From NCBI GenBank assembly GCA_023453795.1, contig JAEXSP010000014.1, positions 12,808 to 76,807 of the forward strand: DNA of 64,000 nucleotides, given 5' to 3'. The DNA comes from Bacillota bacterium (lineage in GTDB: Bacteria; Bacillota; Clostridia; Acetivibrionales; JAEXSP01). The position numbers and the translations under genes are program-made. Numbering within the stretch: the first letter of the stretch is position 1; each line of letters starts with the position of its first letter. Under the pieces are notes generated by a model. That model saw nothing but the letters and a program-made list of their open reading frames with translations. It did not search any database and was not told where the DNA came from. Positions 35,214 to 43,830 of this stretch are shown in pieces.

Positions 35214-36059
35214 TCATGGTTCAGCCTTGCCCAAAACGTGTGCCATTTTTTCTTTGCTAATAAGTTTATCCTGTGCCATATCTAGAATCTCTGTAACAAA
35301 TATATCCGACAAATCCTCTCCCTGAAAGCTGTCAAGTATCTCCGGCAAGGAGCAGCCCTTTCCAGCCTCTTTGTAAAAGGCAAGTGTAAGTATATATGCA
35401 GTAATATTGATAATATGTTTTATCAGTATAACGCTCTCACTATCTTCTATGTGGGTTGTAAGTTCAACAATATCCGTATAATCCTCACTGCACAAAAGAT
35501 TATGAATCTCTTCAGTTGTGATATTTTCTCCTTGAACAAAGCTTTTGCAGGCTTGAAGAGTTTTTTTGGCAACACCTTCACAAGAAATGCCCAATTCCGG
35601 CACCTCTTGTTTCCAGGCTTCATTTTTTTGCAGTTTTATATCATTAAGCAGATCTTCCCCGATTGCAACCAAAAGGCTGCCTAGTTCCATATCTGTTAAT
35701 TTTGCGAAACCTTCTAACCATCCCAAAGGAATAAGATACTCTGATAGAATCCCCGGAATTCTCATCAAGGTCTCCTGTACAGGCTCAAAATAATACCTGC
35801 CGTTATCGGCAAGCTTAGAAAAATTATTCGCATGCCCCAGAAACAAGTCCTCGCTCATCTTGTAACGCTCAAGTACCCTTGGAGGTTCTCCCATTTCTAT
35901 TTCATACCTGAAGCCTTCAACCAGACAATATGCCCTGCCCCTACTGCTGAAGTATATTAACAAATCACTGAAATCCGGGTTGTTCTTTAAAGCATCCGCT
36001 AGATTGGGTGCAATCATTTCCCCTGAAATTAACTTCTCCAGACTTTCCTTACGCGGCAT
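35214..36059 (-). CDS. hypothetical protein, mostly helical
   Basis: I do not recognise this 281-residue protein. It has no signal peptide or membrane helix. Hydrophobic helices alternate with acidic stretches (EIHNLLCSEDYTDIVELT, ISKEKMAHVLGK). It includes one short aromatic patch, AYCLVEGFRYEIEMGEPPR. Upstream lies the nitroreductase-like gene (128 bp) and downstream the C_GCAxxG_C_C gene (29 bp), all on one strand. Confidence 0.6.
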   Translation of the reverse strand: MPRKESLEKLISGEMIAPNLADALKNNPDFSDLLIYFSSRGRAYCLVEGFRYEIEMGEPPRVLERYKMSEDLFLGHANNFSKLADNGRYYFEPVQETLMRIPGILSEYLIPLGWLEGFAKLTDMELGSLLVAIGEDLLNDIKLQKNEAWKQEVPELGISCEGVAKKTLQACKSFVQGENITTEEIHNLLCSEDYTDIVELTTHIEDSESVILIKHIINITAYILTLAFYKEAGKGCSLPEILDSFQGEDLSDIFVTEILDMAQDKLISKEKMAHVLGKAEP

Positions 36060-36187
36060 AATATCCCCCTGTCATCTATAGTACTGCTATTCCAGGCTGC
36101 AAACAGTTAAACCAACTTCTGTTTCTTTTAAACACAATCTCCTTTACCTGTTAATTATATTATACAAAAAGAAATGCGGGATTAAAA

Positions 36188-37039
36188 TCATAATGTATGT
36201 CCATCACTAAATTTTAATGAAATAACATAACTGAGTTCCTCAGGAATTTTGCTGTTTTCATTTACATCCGGATCATTAAAAAATGATGTGTTAATTTTTT
36301 GTTCCTTACAGCAAAGGTAGAAATGAGCTATAAAAATTCCCGCATCCAACTCAGACCAAGGATTGATAACCACACCGTTTTTTTTATTCTTTACGAAAAA
36401 TAAAACACGGGAATCCTTAAAAAGTACATATACGGGCTGTTTATTCCCTCCCGAAGGAGCTAATATTGAATAATCAAGAGCTTTCTTAATTGCCGGATTT
36501 TTGGACAGGTACATTGAAGCACTTTCACCCCAGTTATTGCAATACGCCATTTCATCAGGCTTCTTCCTGCTGCTTCCAAGGAGGTTCCTGAAGCCGTTAT
36601 TTCGAAAACTCCCCGCAAGCGGATAGCCTAGTGAAATAACGTTCGTAATCTGTTCATCCTCTCCAAGGCTTAATAACTGCCTTATCCTCTCGCCGTTAAA
36701 GGTTCCCAGCCAGCACGTGCCAATGCCCATGTCCGTTAATTCAAGGACAAGCTGCTCCTGCATGAAGCCTATATTCTCCTTATAGCCGTTTTTAACCTCC
36801 GAAATTGCGACAATGCTATAAGGCGCTTTGATTTTAGCCAAGCCGTAAAAAAAGCCCATGCCTATGGAATTTGCTTCTTCAGGGTTTTCTATTAATTCTA
36901 TTCTGACCTTTATACCCTTATATAACGGTTTGACATACATTATTTTTTGCTTGATTTGGCTGATGATGCCCTCATTAAAGGTTTCATCCCCATATTTCCT
37001 TATTGAAATCCTTTTTTGTATTGCATTATATAAATCCAT
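36188..37039 (-). CDS. nitroreductase-like protein (TM1586 type)
   Basis: The start ATG 37037-37039 (MDLYNAIQKR) follows AAGGAGG; the first ATG-like codon seven residues earlier does not. The 283-residue product has RISIRKYGDE, a typical nitroreductase N-terminus for FMN binding, and the middle GIGTCWLGTFN. The second half repeats the fold (ILAPSGGNKQPVYVLF), as in the putative TM1586-like nitroreductases. It probably reduces a nitro- or quinone-type substrate with NAD(P)H. Transcription starts from a MerR-type promoter (37093-37124). Confidence 0.82.
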   Translation of the reverse strand: MDLYNAIQKRISIRKYGDETFNEGIISQIKQKIMYVKPLYKGIKVRIELIENPEEANSIGMGFFYGLAKIKAPYSIVAISEVKNGYKENIGFMQEQLVLELTDMGIGTCWLGTFNGERIRQLLSLGEDEQITNVISLGYPLAGSFRNNGFRNLLGSSRKKPDEMAYCNNWGESASMYLSKNPAIKKALDYSILAPSGGNKQPVYVLFKDSRVLFFVKNKKNGVVINPWSELDAGIFIAHFYLCCKEQKINTSFFNDPDVNENSKIPEELSYVISLKFSDGHTL

Positions 37040-37092
37040 TACAGCATCCTCCTTCACCATTTAATCCCTCTCTCAGAATCTCTGTTATTAGG

Positions 37093-37124
37093 ATTATAAG
37101 GTTTGTAGTATGCTACAAAGTCAA
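37093..37124 (-). promoter_or_regulatory. MerR-type promoter of the nitroreductase gene
   Basis: TTGACT (37119-37124) and TATAAT (37093-37098) are separated by 20 bp, longer than the optimal 17, which is the hallmark of MerR-activated promoters. The spacer is filled by an inverted repeat. The -35 box overlaps the stop codon of the merR-like gene just upstream. Confidence 0.85.
37102..37119 (-). promoter_or_regulatory. MerR operator (dyad TTTGTAG-4-CTACAAA)
   Basis: A perfect 7-bp dyad with a 4-base centre lies within the promoter spacer, exactly where MerR-family dimers bind and untwist DNA. The neighbouring merR-like gene is the obvious source of the regulator. Confidence 0.85.
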
Positions 37125-37546
37125 GAATTTTTTTGCGATATATAAGAAATTTTATCCAAGGTTGTTTTTATGGGACATTCCACACCATTCAGAATACTGG
37201 CCTTAACCTTATTCAGAGTATTTTTTGTACGATGCAGCTTTAGAATGCTTTCATCTATCTCATTCACTTTCTGATCGATAAGCTCAACGATCAGATTATA
37301 GTCAACATTATTAACTTCGAGGAACATCGGCATGATGTCTTTGATTTCTTCCAGGGTAAGACCGCATGACTTGGAATATCTTATGATCTCAAGCAGCTTC
37401 AAGGCTTCATCATTATATTGTCTATAGCCGTTTGCATCTCTCTCCGGTGCCGGCATCAGGCCGATATTCTCATAGTACCTCAAGGTTTCAACATTTATGT
37501 TTGCCTTTTTAGCGATTTGGTTTCGAAGGTAAGGCATGGTTTTCAC
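37121..37546 (-). CDS. MerR-family transcriptional regulator
   Basis: The 141-residue protein has a winged helix-turn-helix (KKANINVETLRYYENIGLM and NGYRQYNDE) and a long dimerisation helix (LIVELIDQKVNEIDESIL). The C-terminal part has one Cys (GVECPIK), so metal or redox sensing is possible but not shown. It is 27 bp after the homoserine dehydrogenase gene and may be co-transcribed with it. The operator is at the promoter of the next gene, not its own. Confidence 0.9.
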   Translation of the reverse strand: MKTMPYLRNQIAKKANINVETLRYYENIGLMPAPERDANGYRQYNDEALKLLEIIRYSKSCGLTLEEIKDIMPMFLEVNNVDYNLIVELIDQKVNEIDESILKLHRTKNTLNKVKASILNGVECPIKTTLDKISYISQKNS

Positions 37547-37573
37547 CCCATTTTTAATTTATTCTGCCCGGTT

Positions 37574-38860
37574 TTATTCCTCCAGGAACGGCAAAATAGT
37601 ATGAATTATAATGCTATTGGTTTCAAATGCTGCCGATATCCGGTTTATTGTCTCAGTATTCACACTGCTTGTGAGCAGCACAATACCCATCCTGCCCTGC
37701 ACTTCTTCCTTTTGAATTATTTTTTCGATATTGACTGCATTTTCAGCCATGACTGATGCAATGAAGGCAAATCTGCCTATCTTGTTATCAACGCTGATCC
37801 TCCAATACAGGTTGTTCTCATATTCCTGCAAATTATCTGCGGCTTTGATTCCATTATATAGTTCACTGCCGAAAAAATCGAGCCTTCCATTCAAATATTG
37901 AGCTGTAATACCGATCAGGTCATCAAACATGGCTGATGCTGTGGGTTTGGAACCTGCTCCCTGTCCGTAGAATCCTAATGTACCGCTGTTAGTTCCTTCA
38001 AACACAATAATATTGTTGTTATTAAAGGTATTTGCGGCAATATGGCTGTCCCTGATCAAGCAGGGTCCGACCCGGTAAATTAATGCATCCCCGATTTCTG
38101 CGATAGCCAGCGGCTTGATCTGATAGCCCAGTTCCCTGGCATATTTCATGTCCTGCACATTTATGTCTGAAAAAGGAGTTGTCCTGACCTTTTTTATGTC
38201 CACCCATTTTTTCATCGAAAACAAAACCAGGATAACCGTCTTGTATAAGGCATCAAAGCCATTAATGTCTTCTGAAGGGTCATTTTCTGCATACCCAAGC
38301 TCCTGTGCCTTTTTCAGGGCATCTTCAAAGGTTAAGCCTTCTTTCTCCATTTTGCTGTATATGAAATTCGAGGTAGCGTTCAGTATACCGATAACCTTCT
38401 TGATTTTCTCACCCTTAAAGCATTCTTTTATAATTTTAGCTACAGGGATTCCGCCTCCAACCGTTGCATCAAATTTAACTGCTGCATTATAATTGCTGGC
38501 CAATTCCAGGATTTCCATGCCATAAAGAGCCAAAACTTTTTTGCTCGATAATACAACAGACTTACCGTTTTCGATTGCTTTAACAATATATTCTCTCGTT
38601 CTTTCTGTTCCGGCCCCGCCTATGCATTCGCATATAATATCTATTTTCTTATCATTAATGATATCATAAGCGTTTGTGGTTAAATGCAGTCCGGTAGTAT
38701 CAATACTCCTCTTTTTCTCCGGGTTTTGAACAAAAATTTTGCCAGGTTCCAGATCAATACCGTATCTTTCGCGCATTTGTTCCCTATTGTTTTGAATGAT
38801 AGAAACCAGCTCAGAACCAACTACGCCAAGTCCTAAAAAACCTATTTTGATAGTTTTCAA
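37574..38860 (-). CDS. hom: homoserine dehydrogenase
   Basis: This enzyme reduces aspartate semialdehyde to homoserine for threonine and methionine synthesis. Motifs: NAD(P)-binding IGFLGLGVVGSELV, CECIGGAGTERT, the GGGIPVAK loop, and FIYSKMEKEGLTFEDAL with the EDPSxDxxGxD-like segment AENDPSEDINGFD. The C-terminus (FAFIASVMAENAVNIEKI) is an ACT-like regulatory domain. I take TTG 38858-38860 (LKTIKIGF) as start behind GGAGGG; an ATG eight codons upstream is the alternative and has no such site. Confidence 0.92.
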   Translation of the reverse strand: MKTIKIGFLGLGVVGSELVSIIQNNREQMRERYGIDLEPGKIFVQNPEKKRSIDTTGLHLTTNAYDIINDKKIDIICECIGGAGTERTREYIVKAIENGKSVVLSSKKVLALYGMEILELASNYNAAVKFDATVGGGIPVAKIIKECFKGEKIKKVIGILNATSNFIYSKMEKEGLTFEDALKKAQELGYAENDPSEDINGFDALYKTVILVLFSMKKWVDIKKVRTTPFSDINVQDMKYARELGYQIKPLAIAEIGDALIYRVGPCLIRDSHIAANTFNNNNIIVFEGTNSGTLGFYGQGAGSKPTASAMFDDLIGITAQYLNGRLDFFGSELYNGIKAADNLQEYENNLYWRISVDNKIGRFAFIASVMAENAVNIEKIIQKEEVQGRMGIVLLTSSVNTETINRISAAFETNSIIIHTILPFLEE

Positions 38861-39060
38861 ACAACATCCCTCCACTCTGTCCATGATAGACGCACAAATG
38901 TATTTGTATTAGAGATAGAATAACACATTCGTATTCTATATGCAAGCGAGAAATTTATGTCGTAAAATCTGATATTTTATGGTAAAATATTGAATAGTTG
39001 TTATCCAGGTGCATTATTGCATTATGAATATAATTTAACCATTTGAAAGGAGCAGACTAA

Positions 39061-40383
39061 ATGTATACCATATTTGGAAAGGTATTCGCACAAGACAAGG
39101 CGGGTTATATAAAAGCCAAGCTAACAGCAGCATCTATAGCATTCCCGGGAAGGACGGATGCGGCATCCTCTGATGAGATCAACAATGCTGCTGAAAAAAT
39201 GTTAAGTAAAATGGGAACGGCGGAAGTGCCTATTTTCTTATACAACAGCATGAAGGATCATGCTACTGCAGAACAAATTGCAAAGATCAAGCTTCGGATG
39301 CGCTGCGCTAATCAAACTCTTGCAAAGAATTCTCCTCTTCTTGACGGAGAAACCATACAGGATGATTTCTTTACATACCTGACAGGGCCGTACTTTGATA
39401 TTCCGGCGGGCAGTGCAGTCCTCAGACGCACCACCAACATGGCTGAGCTCTATTATGTATTCGAAGAGCTGGAGGTATCCGATGGAAATGTCAGCTTTAA
39501 AAAGGCGGATGTACAACATAAGGCCCTTGTATGTAATGACTCGAATTCAATGATCGTAAACCTATTTGAAAAACTGGCGGAAGGACTTTTGGGAACCTTT
39601 GGGGGAAAAGCAGGTGAAATAGGTGCTTCTGTTCTTGGAAGTGTATTTGATCAGGTAGTCGGCGACCAGGTTCCAAGCTATTTCGATCAGGTATATAAGG
39701 AGATCAGCCAAATTGTGCAGCAGATAGTCGACCAGAATACCATAGACCAGGTAAATGGTATAATAAACGGACTGCAGCAGTGGATCCGGAGCAGCTATAT
39801 ACCCCGTAAAAATCAATCTGGGATTACCAAGCAGGAGTTGTTCGATATGCTTTCTCAGCCCGTACTTGATTTCTATAAGGCAATAGGCATACTCCAGCAG
39901 TCGTCCTTCAGCAATGCCAGTCTCCCTGTATTCCTAGCGGCTGCCAGTACCCATCTCAGCCTACTCCAGGAGCAAGCACTTGTTGATCCTCACACCAGCG
40001 ATCCAACCCAGTCGAGCTATGCCAGCTCAGTTCAGATACAGGCACAGCTTTACAGCAGCTATGCCGTAAACACTTACAATAATGTTATAAGTGCCCGTAC
40101 AAGCCCAAGTGTTATATACGTAAGGCAGGTTACTCATGATGTCAAGAATGGCCAATATTCCTGGACCCAAACCGGTCACGCATGGTATGATGCCTTTACA
40201 AACCAGTTTGGAAGCTTCTATATGGACGGGGATAAAAATGATGACGGCACAACTTCGGCGACCAAGGAAATGCAGGGGCATATTGCCTATGTAGCCAATC
40301 AGCTTACCTGTGACCTGGGATACCCTCTTAATATAGCACAGAGCTGGCAAACTCTTGTTAAAACGCCCATTCCGGGTAATTAA
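39061..40383 (+). CDS. Cry delta-endotoxin domain-I-like protein
   Basis: The 440-residue product has no signal peptide. Residues about 170-345 form amphipathic helices in the pattern of the pore-forming seven-helix domain I of Bacillus thuringiensis Cry toxins. The core helix-5-like stretch LPVFLAAASTHLSLLQEQ (from residue 288) matches the family's AAxxHLxLL motif, and YSSYAVNTYNNVISA resembles the following YTxYxxxxYNxGL. The receptor-binding domains II and III are missing. After it come about 90 unique residues with Y/W-rich patches and an acidic DGDKNDDG loop. The first 165 residues are not recognised. It is single, between hom (divergent) and a terminator. The start has AAAGGAG upstream. 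Confidence 0.65.
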   Translation: MYTIFGKVFAQDKAGYIKAKLTAASIAFPGRTDAASSDEINNAAEKMLSKMGTAEVPIFLYNSMKDHATAEQIAKIKLRMRCANQTLAKNSPLLDGETIQDDFFTYLTGPYFDIPAGSAVLRRTTNMAELYYVFEELEVSDGNVSFKKADVQHKALVCNDSNSMIVNLFEKLAEGLLGTFGGKAGEIGASVLGSVFDQVVGDQVPSYFDQVYKEISQIVQQIVDQNTIDQVNGIINGLQQWIRSSYIPRKNQSGITKQELFDMLSQPVLDFYKAIGILQQSSFSNASLPVFLAAASTHLSLLQEQALVDPHTSDPTQSSYASSVQIQAQLYSSYAVNTYNNVISARTSPSVIYVRQVTHDVKNGQYSWTQTGHAWYDAFTNQFGSFYMDGDKNDDGTTSATKEMQGHIAYVANQLTCDLGYPLNIAQSWQTLVKTPIPGN

Positions 40384-40439
40384 GGAAACAGGCGGGCAGA
40401 ATACCCGCTTAATAAATGAAATATAAAATTACTTTATAC

Positions 40440-40481
40440 AAAAAGGGAGTGCCGCAATTTTTTTGCAGAAACTCCCTTTTT
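40440..40481 (+). terminator. bidirectional terminator after the Cry-like gene
   Basis: AAAAGGGAGT (40441-40450) pairs with ACTCCCTTTT (40471-40480). T-rich ends lie on both strands, so it can serve the Cry-like gene on the plus strand and the protease gene on the minus strand. Confidence 0.8.
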
Positions 40482-40526
40482 GCACATTCAGGTACGCTGG
40501 TGAATTAACTAACCTTATCCAAACCG

Positions 40527-41318
40527 CTAAATAATATCCCAAATTATATGAATAATAATTCCCGGTATCAGTGTTTTTGTCTTTAAGTACAGCTTTCCAA
40601 AGAAATAACCTATTAATATGTGGGAGGATGTGATCAAGAATGCGATAATTACACCGCTGCCAAGGTAGTTGAACATGTGAACTACTCCGAAAATGAATGC
40701 CTGAAGCATATTAGCCTTGGATTCAGACAGTCCGATGCCTTTCAGCCACGACAGTAATACCCCTCGGCAAAGCAGCTCTTCAAAGAAAGCTGTTAAAACT
40801 GTAATCCGTAGTATGTACAGGAAATAGTCAGGGATGCTGTAATTAAATTTGCCTGCAAACTTCGAACCATCCAACAGCAAAAATGCTACAGCAATAATGC
40901 TGCCGACAGCTAATGTAAAAAACAGCTGCTTCCGGGTTACGCTCCAATTGAATTTACTAAGGCTAAACCCTGAAAGCTTGATTAATACCAGCGAAAAAGC
41001 CAATGCAAGAATCTTAACCGCTATTTTTATATTGTCCGCACTTATATCAAGGCTTTTATACACCTTTAAAGCAGTCATTATACCTTGAAGCAAAATCAAT
41101 AAGTATGGAATCAGAAAAGCCAATGCCAGCGTTTTGCAAGAGGGTATCGCTATAGCTTCCCTTGAAGGTATGCGGAATACTAATGTTAAAAGCAATAGAG
41201 GCAATACTGTCAATGCCGTATAATAGCCTAAGGCCAAAGAAATCGCAGAACAGCAAATAATAAATATTCCCTCATGAATCATTTCACGTTTGTTGATTGA
41301 TTTTACCAATTTATACAC
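40527..41318 (-). CDS. CPBP-family intramembrane metalloprotease
   Basis: The 263-residue protein has about seven membrane helices. The glutamate-zinc protease motifs of the CPBP (CAAX-protease-like, Abi) family are intact: FFEELLCRGVLL, FGVVHMFNYLG and PGIIIHIIWDI. These proteins cleave within the membrane, and in Gram-positives some mature or protect against peptides; the substrate here is unknown. The gene is separate from its neighbours and points toward the shared terminator at 40440-40481. Confidence 0.88.
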   Translation of the reverse strand: MYKLVKSINKREMIHEGIFIICCSAISLALGYYTALTVLPLLLLTLVFRIPSREAIAIPSCKTLALAFLIPYLLILLQGIMTALKVYKSLDISADNIKIAVKILALAFSLVLIKLSGFSLSKFNWSVTRKQLFFTLAVGSIIAVAFLLLDGSKFAGKFNYSIPDYFLYILRITVLTAFFEELLCRGVLLSWLKGIGLSESKANMLQAFIFGVVHMFNYLGSGVIIAFLITSSHILIGYFFGKLYLKTKTLIPGIIIHIIWDII

Positions 41319-41390
41319 CTCACAATATTTATGCTGCTATTCAATACGTATAATTACAGCTTTTGTCTGAATTCTTAATCGCTGTAAAAA

Positions 41391-41431
41391 CAAAAAAGGC
41401 CTGATCCCAATAGTATATTGAAATCAGACCT
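41391..41431 (-). terminator. terminator of the Cache chemoreceptor gene
   Basis: On the minus strand AGGTCTGAT pairs with ATCAGGCCT (one G-U), followed by a run of T residues. It lies about 22 bp after the chemoreceptor stop codon. Confidence 0.8.
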
Positions 41432-41453
41432 ATACTGCAAAATCTTACCTACC

Positions 41454-43457
41454 TTATATTTTAAATATTGCTACAGCCTTAGCAAGCCTTTCAGAACTGC
41501 TTGCAGTCTCTTTCATCATGTCTGCAACCTTCGCCGCCCTCTGCATTACATCCGATGTTTTTTCTGCTATATTCTGTGTTCCTTGTGCTTCTTCGCTATT
41601 GGAAATTGTCACTTCATTGATAGCTTTAGTCATACTTTCAATAGACACCGCTAGCTTCTCAGCGGTTGAACTAAAGTCTGTTACTAATTCCTGTACGGCT
41701 TCAGCATCTTTATGGTATTGCTCTCCTGTACTTACCATTGTTTTATAGTCATTTATTACTGTTGTATCGATAAAGTTTAAGGCTTTCTCGGAGCTTTTCG
41801 TCAGACTTTGCACCGCGTTAACTACAAGCTTTGTAATTTGTTGAATTTCATTTGCAGTGTTTTTTGAATCTTCCGCCAATTTACGGATTTCTTCAGCTAC
41901 AACTGCAAATCCCCTGCCCGCTTCTCCAGCCCTTGCCGCTTCTATAGCAGCATTTAATGCAAGCAGGTTGGTCTGATCGGTAATCTGCAATATGGATTCG
42001 GTTAGTACGTTGATTTGTTCCACAGCCTTTGACTTTTCAATTGAGGCTCTTATATCATTGTCTATGTCTAAATGGATATCTTGAGCAGACTTTTGTGAAT
42101 TCAAAACATTTTCTTTCAGAACCTGTGCACGTTTGCTGATTTCCTTAGATATTAAGGAACCATTTTTCGCTTTTTCAGCAATAGAGTCTACTGCACTATC
42201 TATTTCGGTTGATGTAGCACTCATTTCTTCCGCTGATGCAGCTGTTTCCTCCATTCCGGCAGACATCTCCTCGGTAGTCGCGGATACATCCTCCATTTGT
42301 GAAACCAACTCAGACAAATTCTGCGATGAAACCGTAACATTATCCTTCATTCCATGAACCTCACTGATAATATTCTGGAGAATGGACCTGATTGATTTAC
42401 TCGTAGTATCCATTGACTTGGCAAGTAATCCGACTTCATCCTTCCTCCTGAGATATTTTCCAGGTACCTCCACGGTAAAATCCTTATTAGCCAGATTGCT
42501 TAAATGTTCCGCCGCTAATTTAATAGGCTTGGCTATAAAACCTGACATAAAGATTGATAATAAAATTACAAGGATTATAATTATTAATATTGTTATGATT
42601 GTAGACAACATAGTCTGGTTAAATTCCTTAAAAACTTCACCGGAAGGAGCTTCCACCACTATCTTCCATCCGGTAATGGGCACAGTAGAATATGCTGCCA
42701 GTACATCCTTGCCATCATCATTCTTGTATGAAACCGTTCCCTCATTCTTTGATAGGACATCATCATTAAATATCTTTTCCGTACTCTTATCTTTTATATA
42801 ATCCTTATAGTTTTTCCCTATTCTTTTAGAATCCTTGGAAAATATGTAATCCCCTTTGGTTGACAGCATAAAAGCGCTTCCGGTTTTCTCAACGTTTATT
42901 TTACCAAGTATGTTTTCTAAAGCTTTTATTGCAGGCTGGCTAAAGATTACACCTTGAAAGCCGCCGCTTTCATCAAAAACAGGTACTGCAACCGTTATAA
43001 CATTATTTCCTGTTACTTTACTTACAAGAACGTCGCTTATATATGTCTTTTTTGTATCTCTGGCCTTTTGAAAATACTCCCTTTCAGAAAGGTTTATAAC
43101 ACTGTTATCTTTTATACTGATTGCATTACCGTCTTTATCTATAAATACTGCTGTCTCCAGTTCCAAATCACTTTCCCGGATTGGTTTAAGTATGGAATTA
43201 ATCTTAACCGCATCTGCCTTGCTGAATTCCGGATGGGCTTTCAGAATATTTTCAAGTGTCAGAACCTTCCTGTCTATCCAGGAATTAAAATTGTCAGAAT
43301 TTGTTTTAGCTATTATATCCATCTGCTTTTTAATATTGTTTGATAATGTTCGATTAAACTGACTTAACTGCAATAGAGACAAAAACATAATCGGAATAAG
43401 GGCTACACACGTTATTGTAAGTATTAGCTTGAATTTTAGCGAGTAAAAAAATTTCAT
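41454..43457 (-). CDS. methyl-accepting chemotaxis protein with extracellular Cache domain
   Basis: The 667-residue receptor has membrane helices at about 10-32 and 285-308, an extracellular dCache-type sensor between them (SEREYFQKARDTKKTYISDV and the membrane-distal STVPITGWKIVVEAP), a HAMP domain (RRKDEVGLLAKSMD) and a cytoplasmic signalling domain with QTNLLALNAAIEAARAGEAG at the hairpin tip. dCache domains bind amino acids, organic acids or sugars in other bacteria. It lies 370 bp downstream of the cellulosome cluster, on the same strand. Confidence 0.93.
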   Translation of the reverse strand: MKFFYSLKFKLILTITCVALIPIMFLSLLQLSQFNRTLSNNIKKQMDIIAKTNSDNFNSWIDRKVLTLENILKAHPEFSKADAVKINSILKPIRESDLELETAVFIDKDGNAISIKDNSVINLSEREYFQKARDTKKTYISDVLVSKVTGNNVITVAVPVFDESGGFQGVIFSQPAIKALENILGKINVEKTGSAFMLSTKGDYIFSKDSKRIGKNYKDYIKDKSTEKIFNDDVLSKNEGTVSYKNDDGKDVLAAYSTVPITGWKIVVEAPSGEVFKEFNQTMLSTIITILIIIILVILLSIFMSGFIAKPIKLAAEHLSNLANKDFTVEVPGKYLRRKDEVGLLAKSMDTTSKSIRSILQNIISEVHGMKDNVTVSSQNLSELVSQMEDVSATTEEMSAGMEETAASAEEMSATSTEIDSAVDSIAEKAKNGSLISKEISKRAQVLKENVLNSQKSAQDIHLDIDNDIRASIEKSKAVEQINVLTESILQITDQTNLLALNAAIEAARAGEAGRGFAVVAEEIRKLAEDSKNTANEIQQITKLVVNAVQSLTKSSEKALNFIDTTVINDYKTMVSTGEQYHKDAEAVQELVTDFSSTAEKLAVSIESMTKAINEVTISNSEEAQGTQNIAEKTSDVMQRAAKVADMMKETASSSERLAKAVAIFKI

Positions 43458-43830
43458 ACTTTTCCCCCTTAATAAGTTAATTTATAAATGCTTGCATTTC
43501 GGAATTTAACAACCATTTAACCAATGTTAGGAAAATTTTATAACTCCAAGAAATAGGAATGCGGTATGCCTCCTTTCTTACTGAAAGGCGTTTTTAAATA
43601 AAAAATGGGAAATTTGAATACATCTTGACAATTTTAGATAATAATGAATTTGTATTATATTATAACAAATGTTATTAAGAAATATAATAGAATATTTTGT
43701 CATAATTTTAAATCCATCTATGAATGTCCGGAGATTTGTCAATGACAGAAAGGATTACCATATACAAAAAAAGGATCCCTGCATATTTATACAGCAACCC
43801 CTTTATGTGTACTTTCTGATGTTATCTATC
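43458..43830. other. 373-bp intergenic region after the cellulosome cluster
   Basis: The region separates the PL11 gene end from the chemoreceptor start. It is very AT-rich. A small hairpin CTGTATA/TATGCAG lies near 43778-43793 with seven T residues (minus strand) beyond an 8-base gap, a weak candidate for the cluster terminator. A TTGACA at 43625 has no well-spaced -10 box. The frame 43669-43929 (+) lies over the PL11 gene and is not supported. Confidence 0.4.

Noticed and set aside
43625..43660. TTGACA promoter-like element on the plus strand
   Set aside because: No -10 box at a suitable distance and no plus-strand gene follows.
43763..43802. Possible terminator after the PL11 gene
   Set aside because: The hairpin is short and the T run lies eight bases away, so it is noted in the intergenic entry but not called as a terminator.
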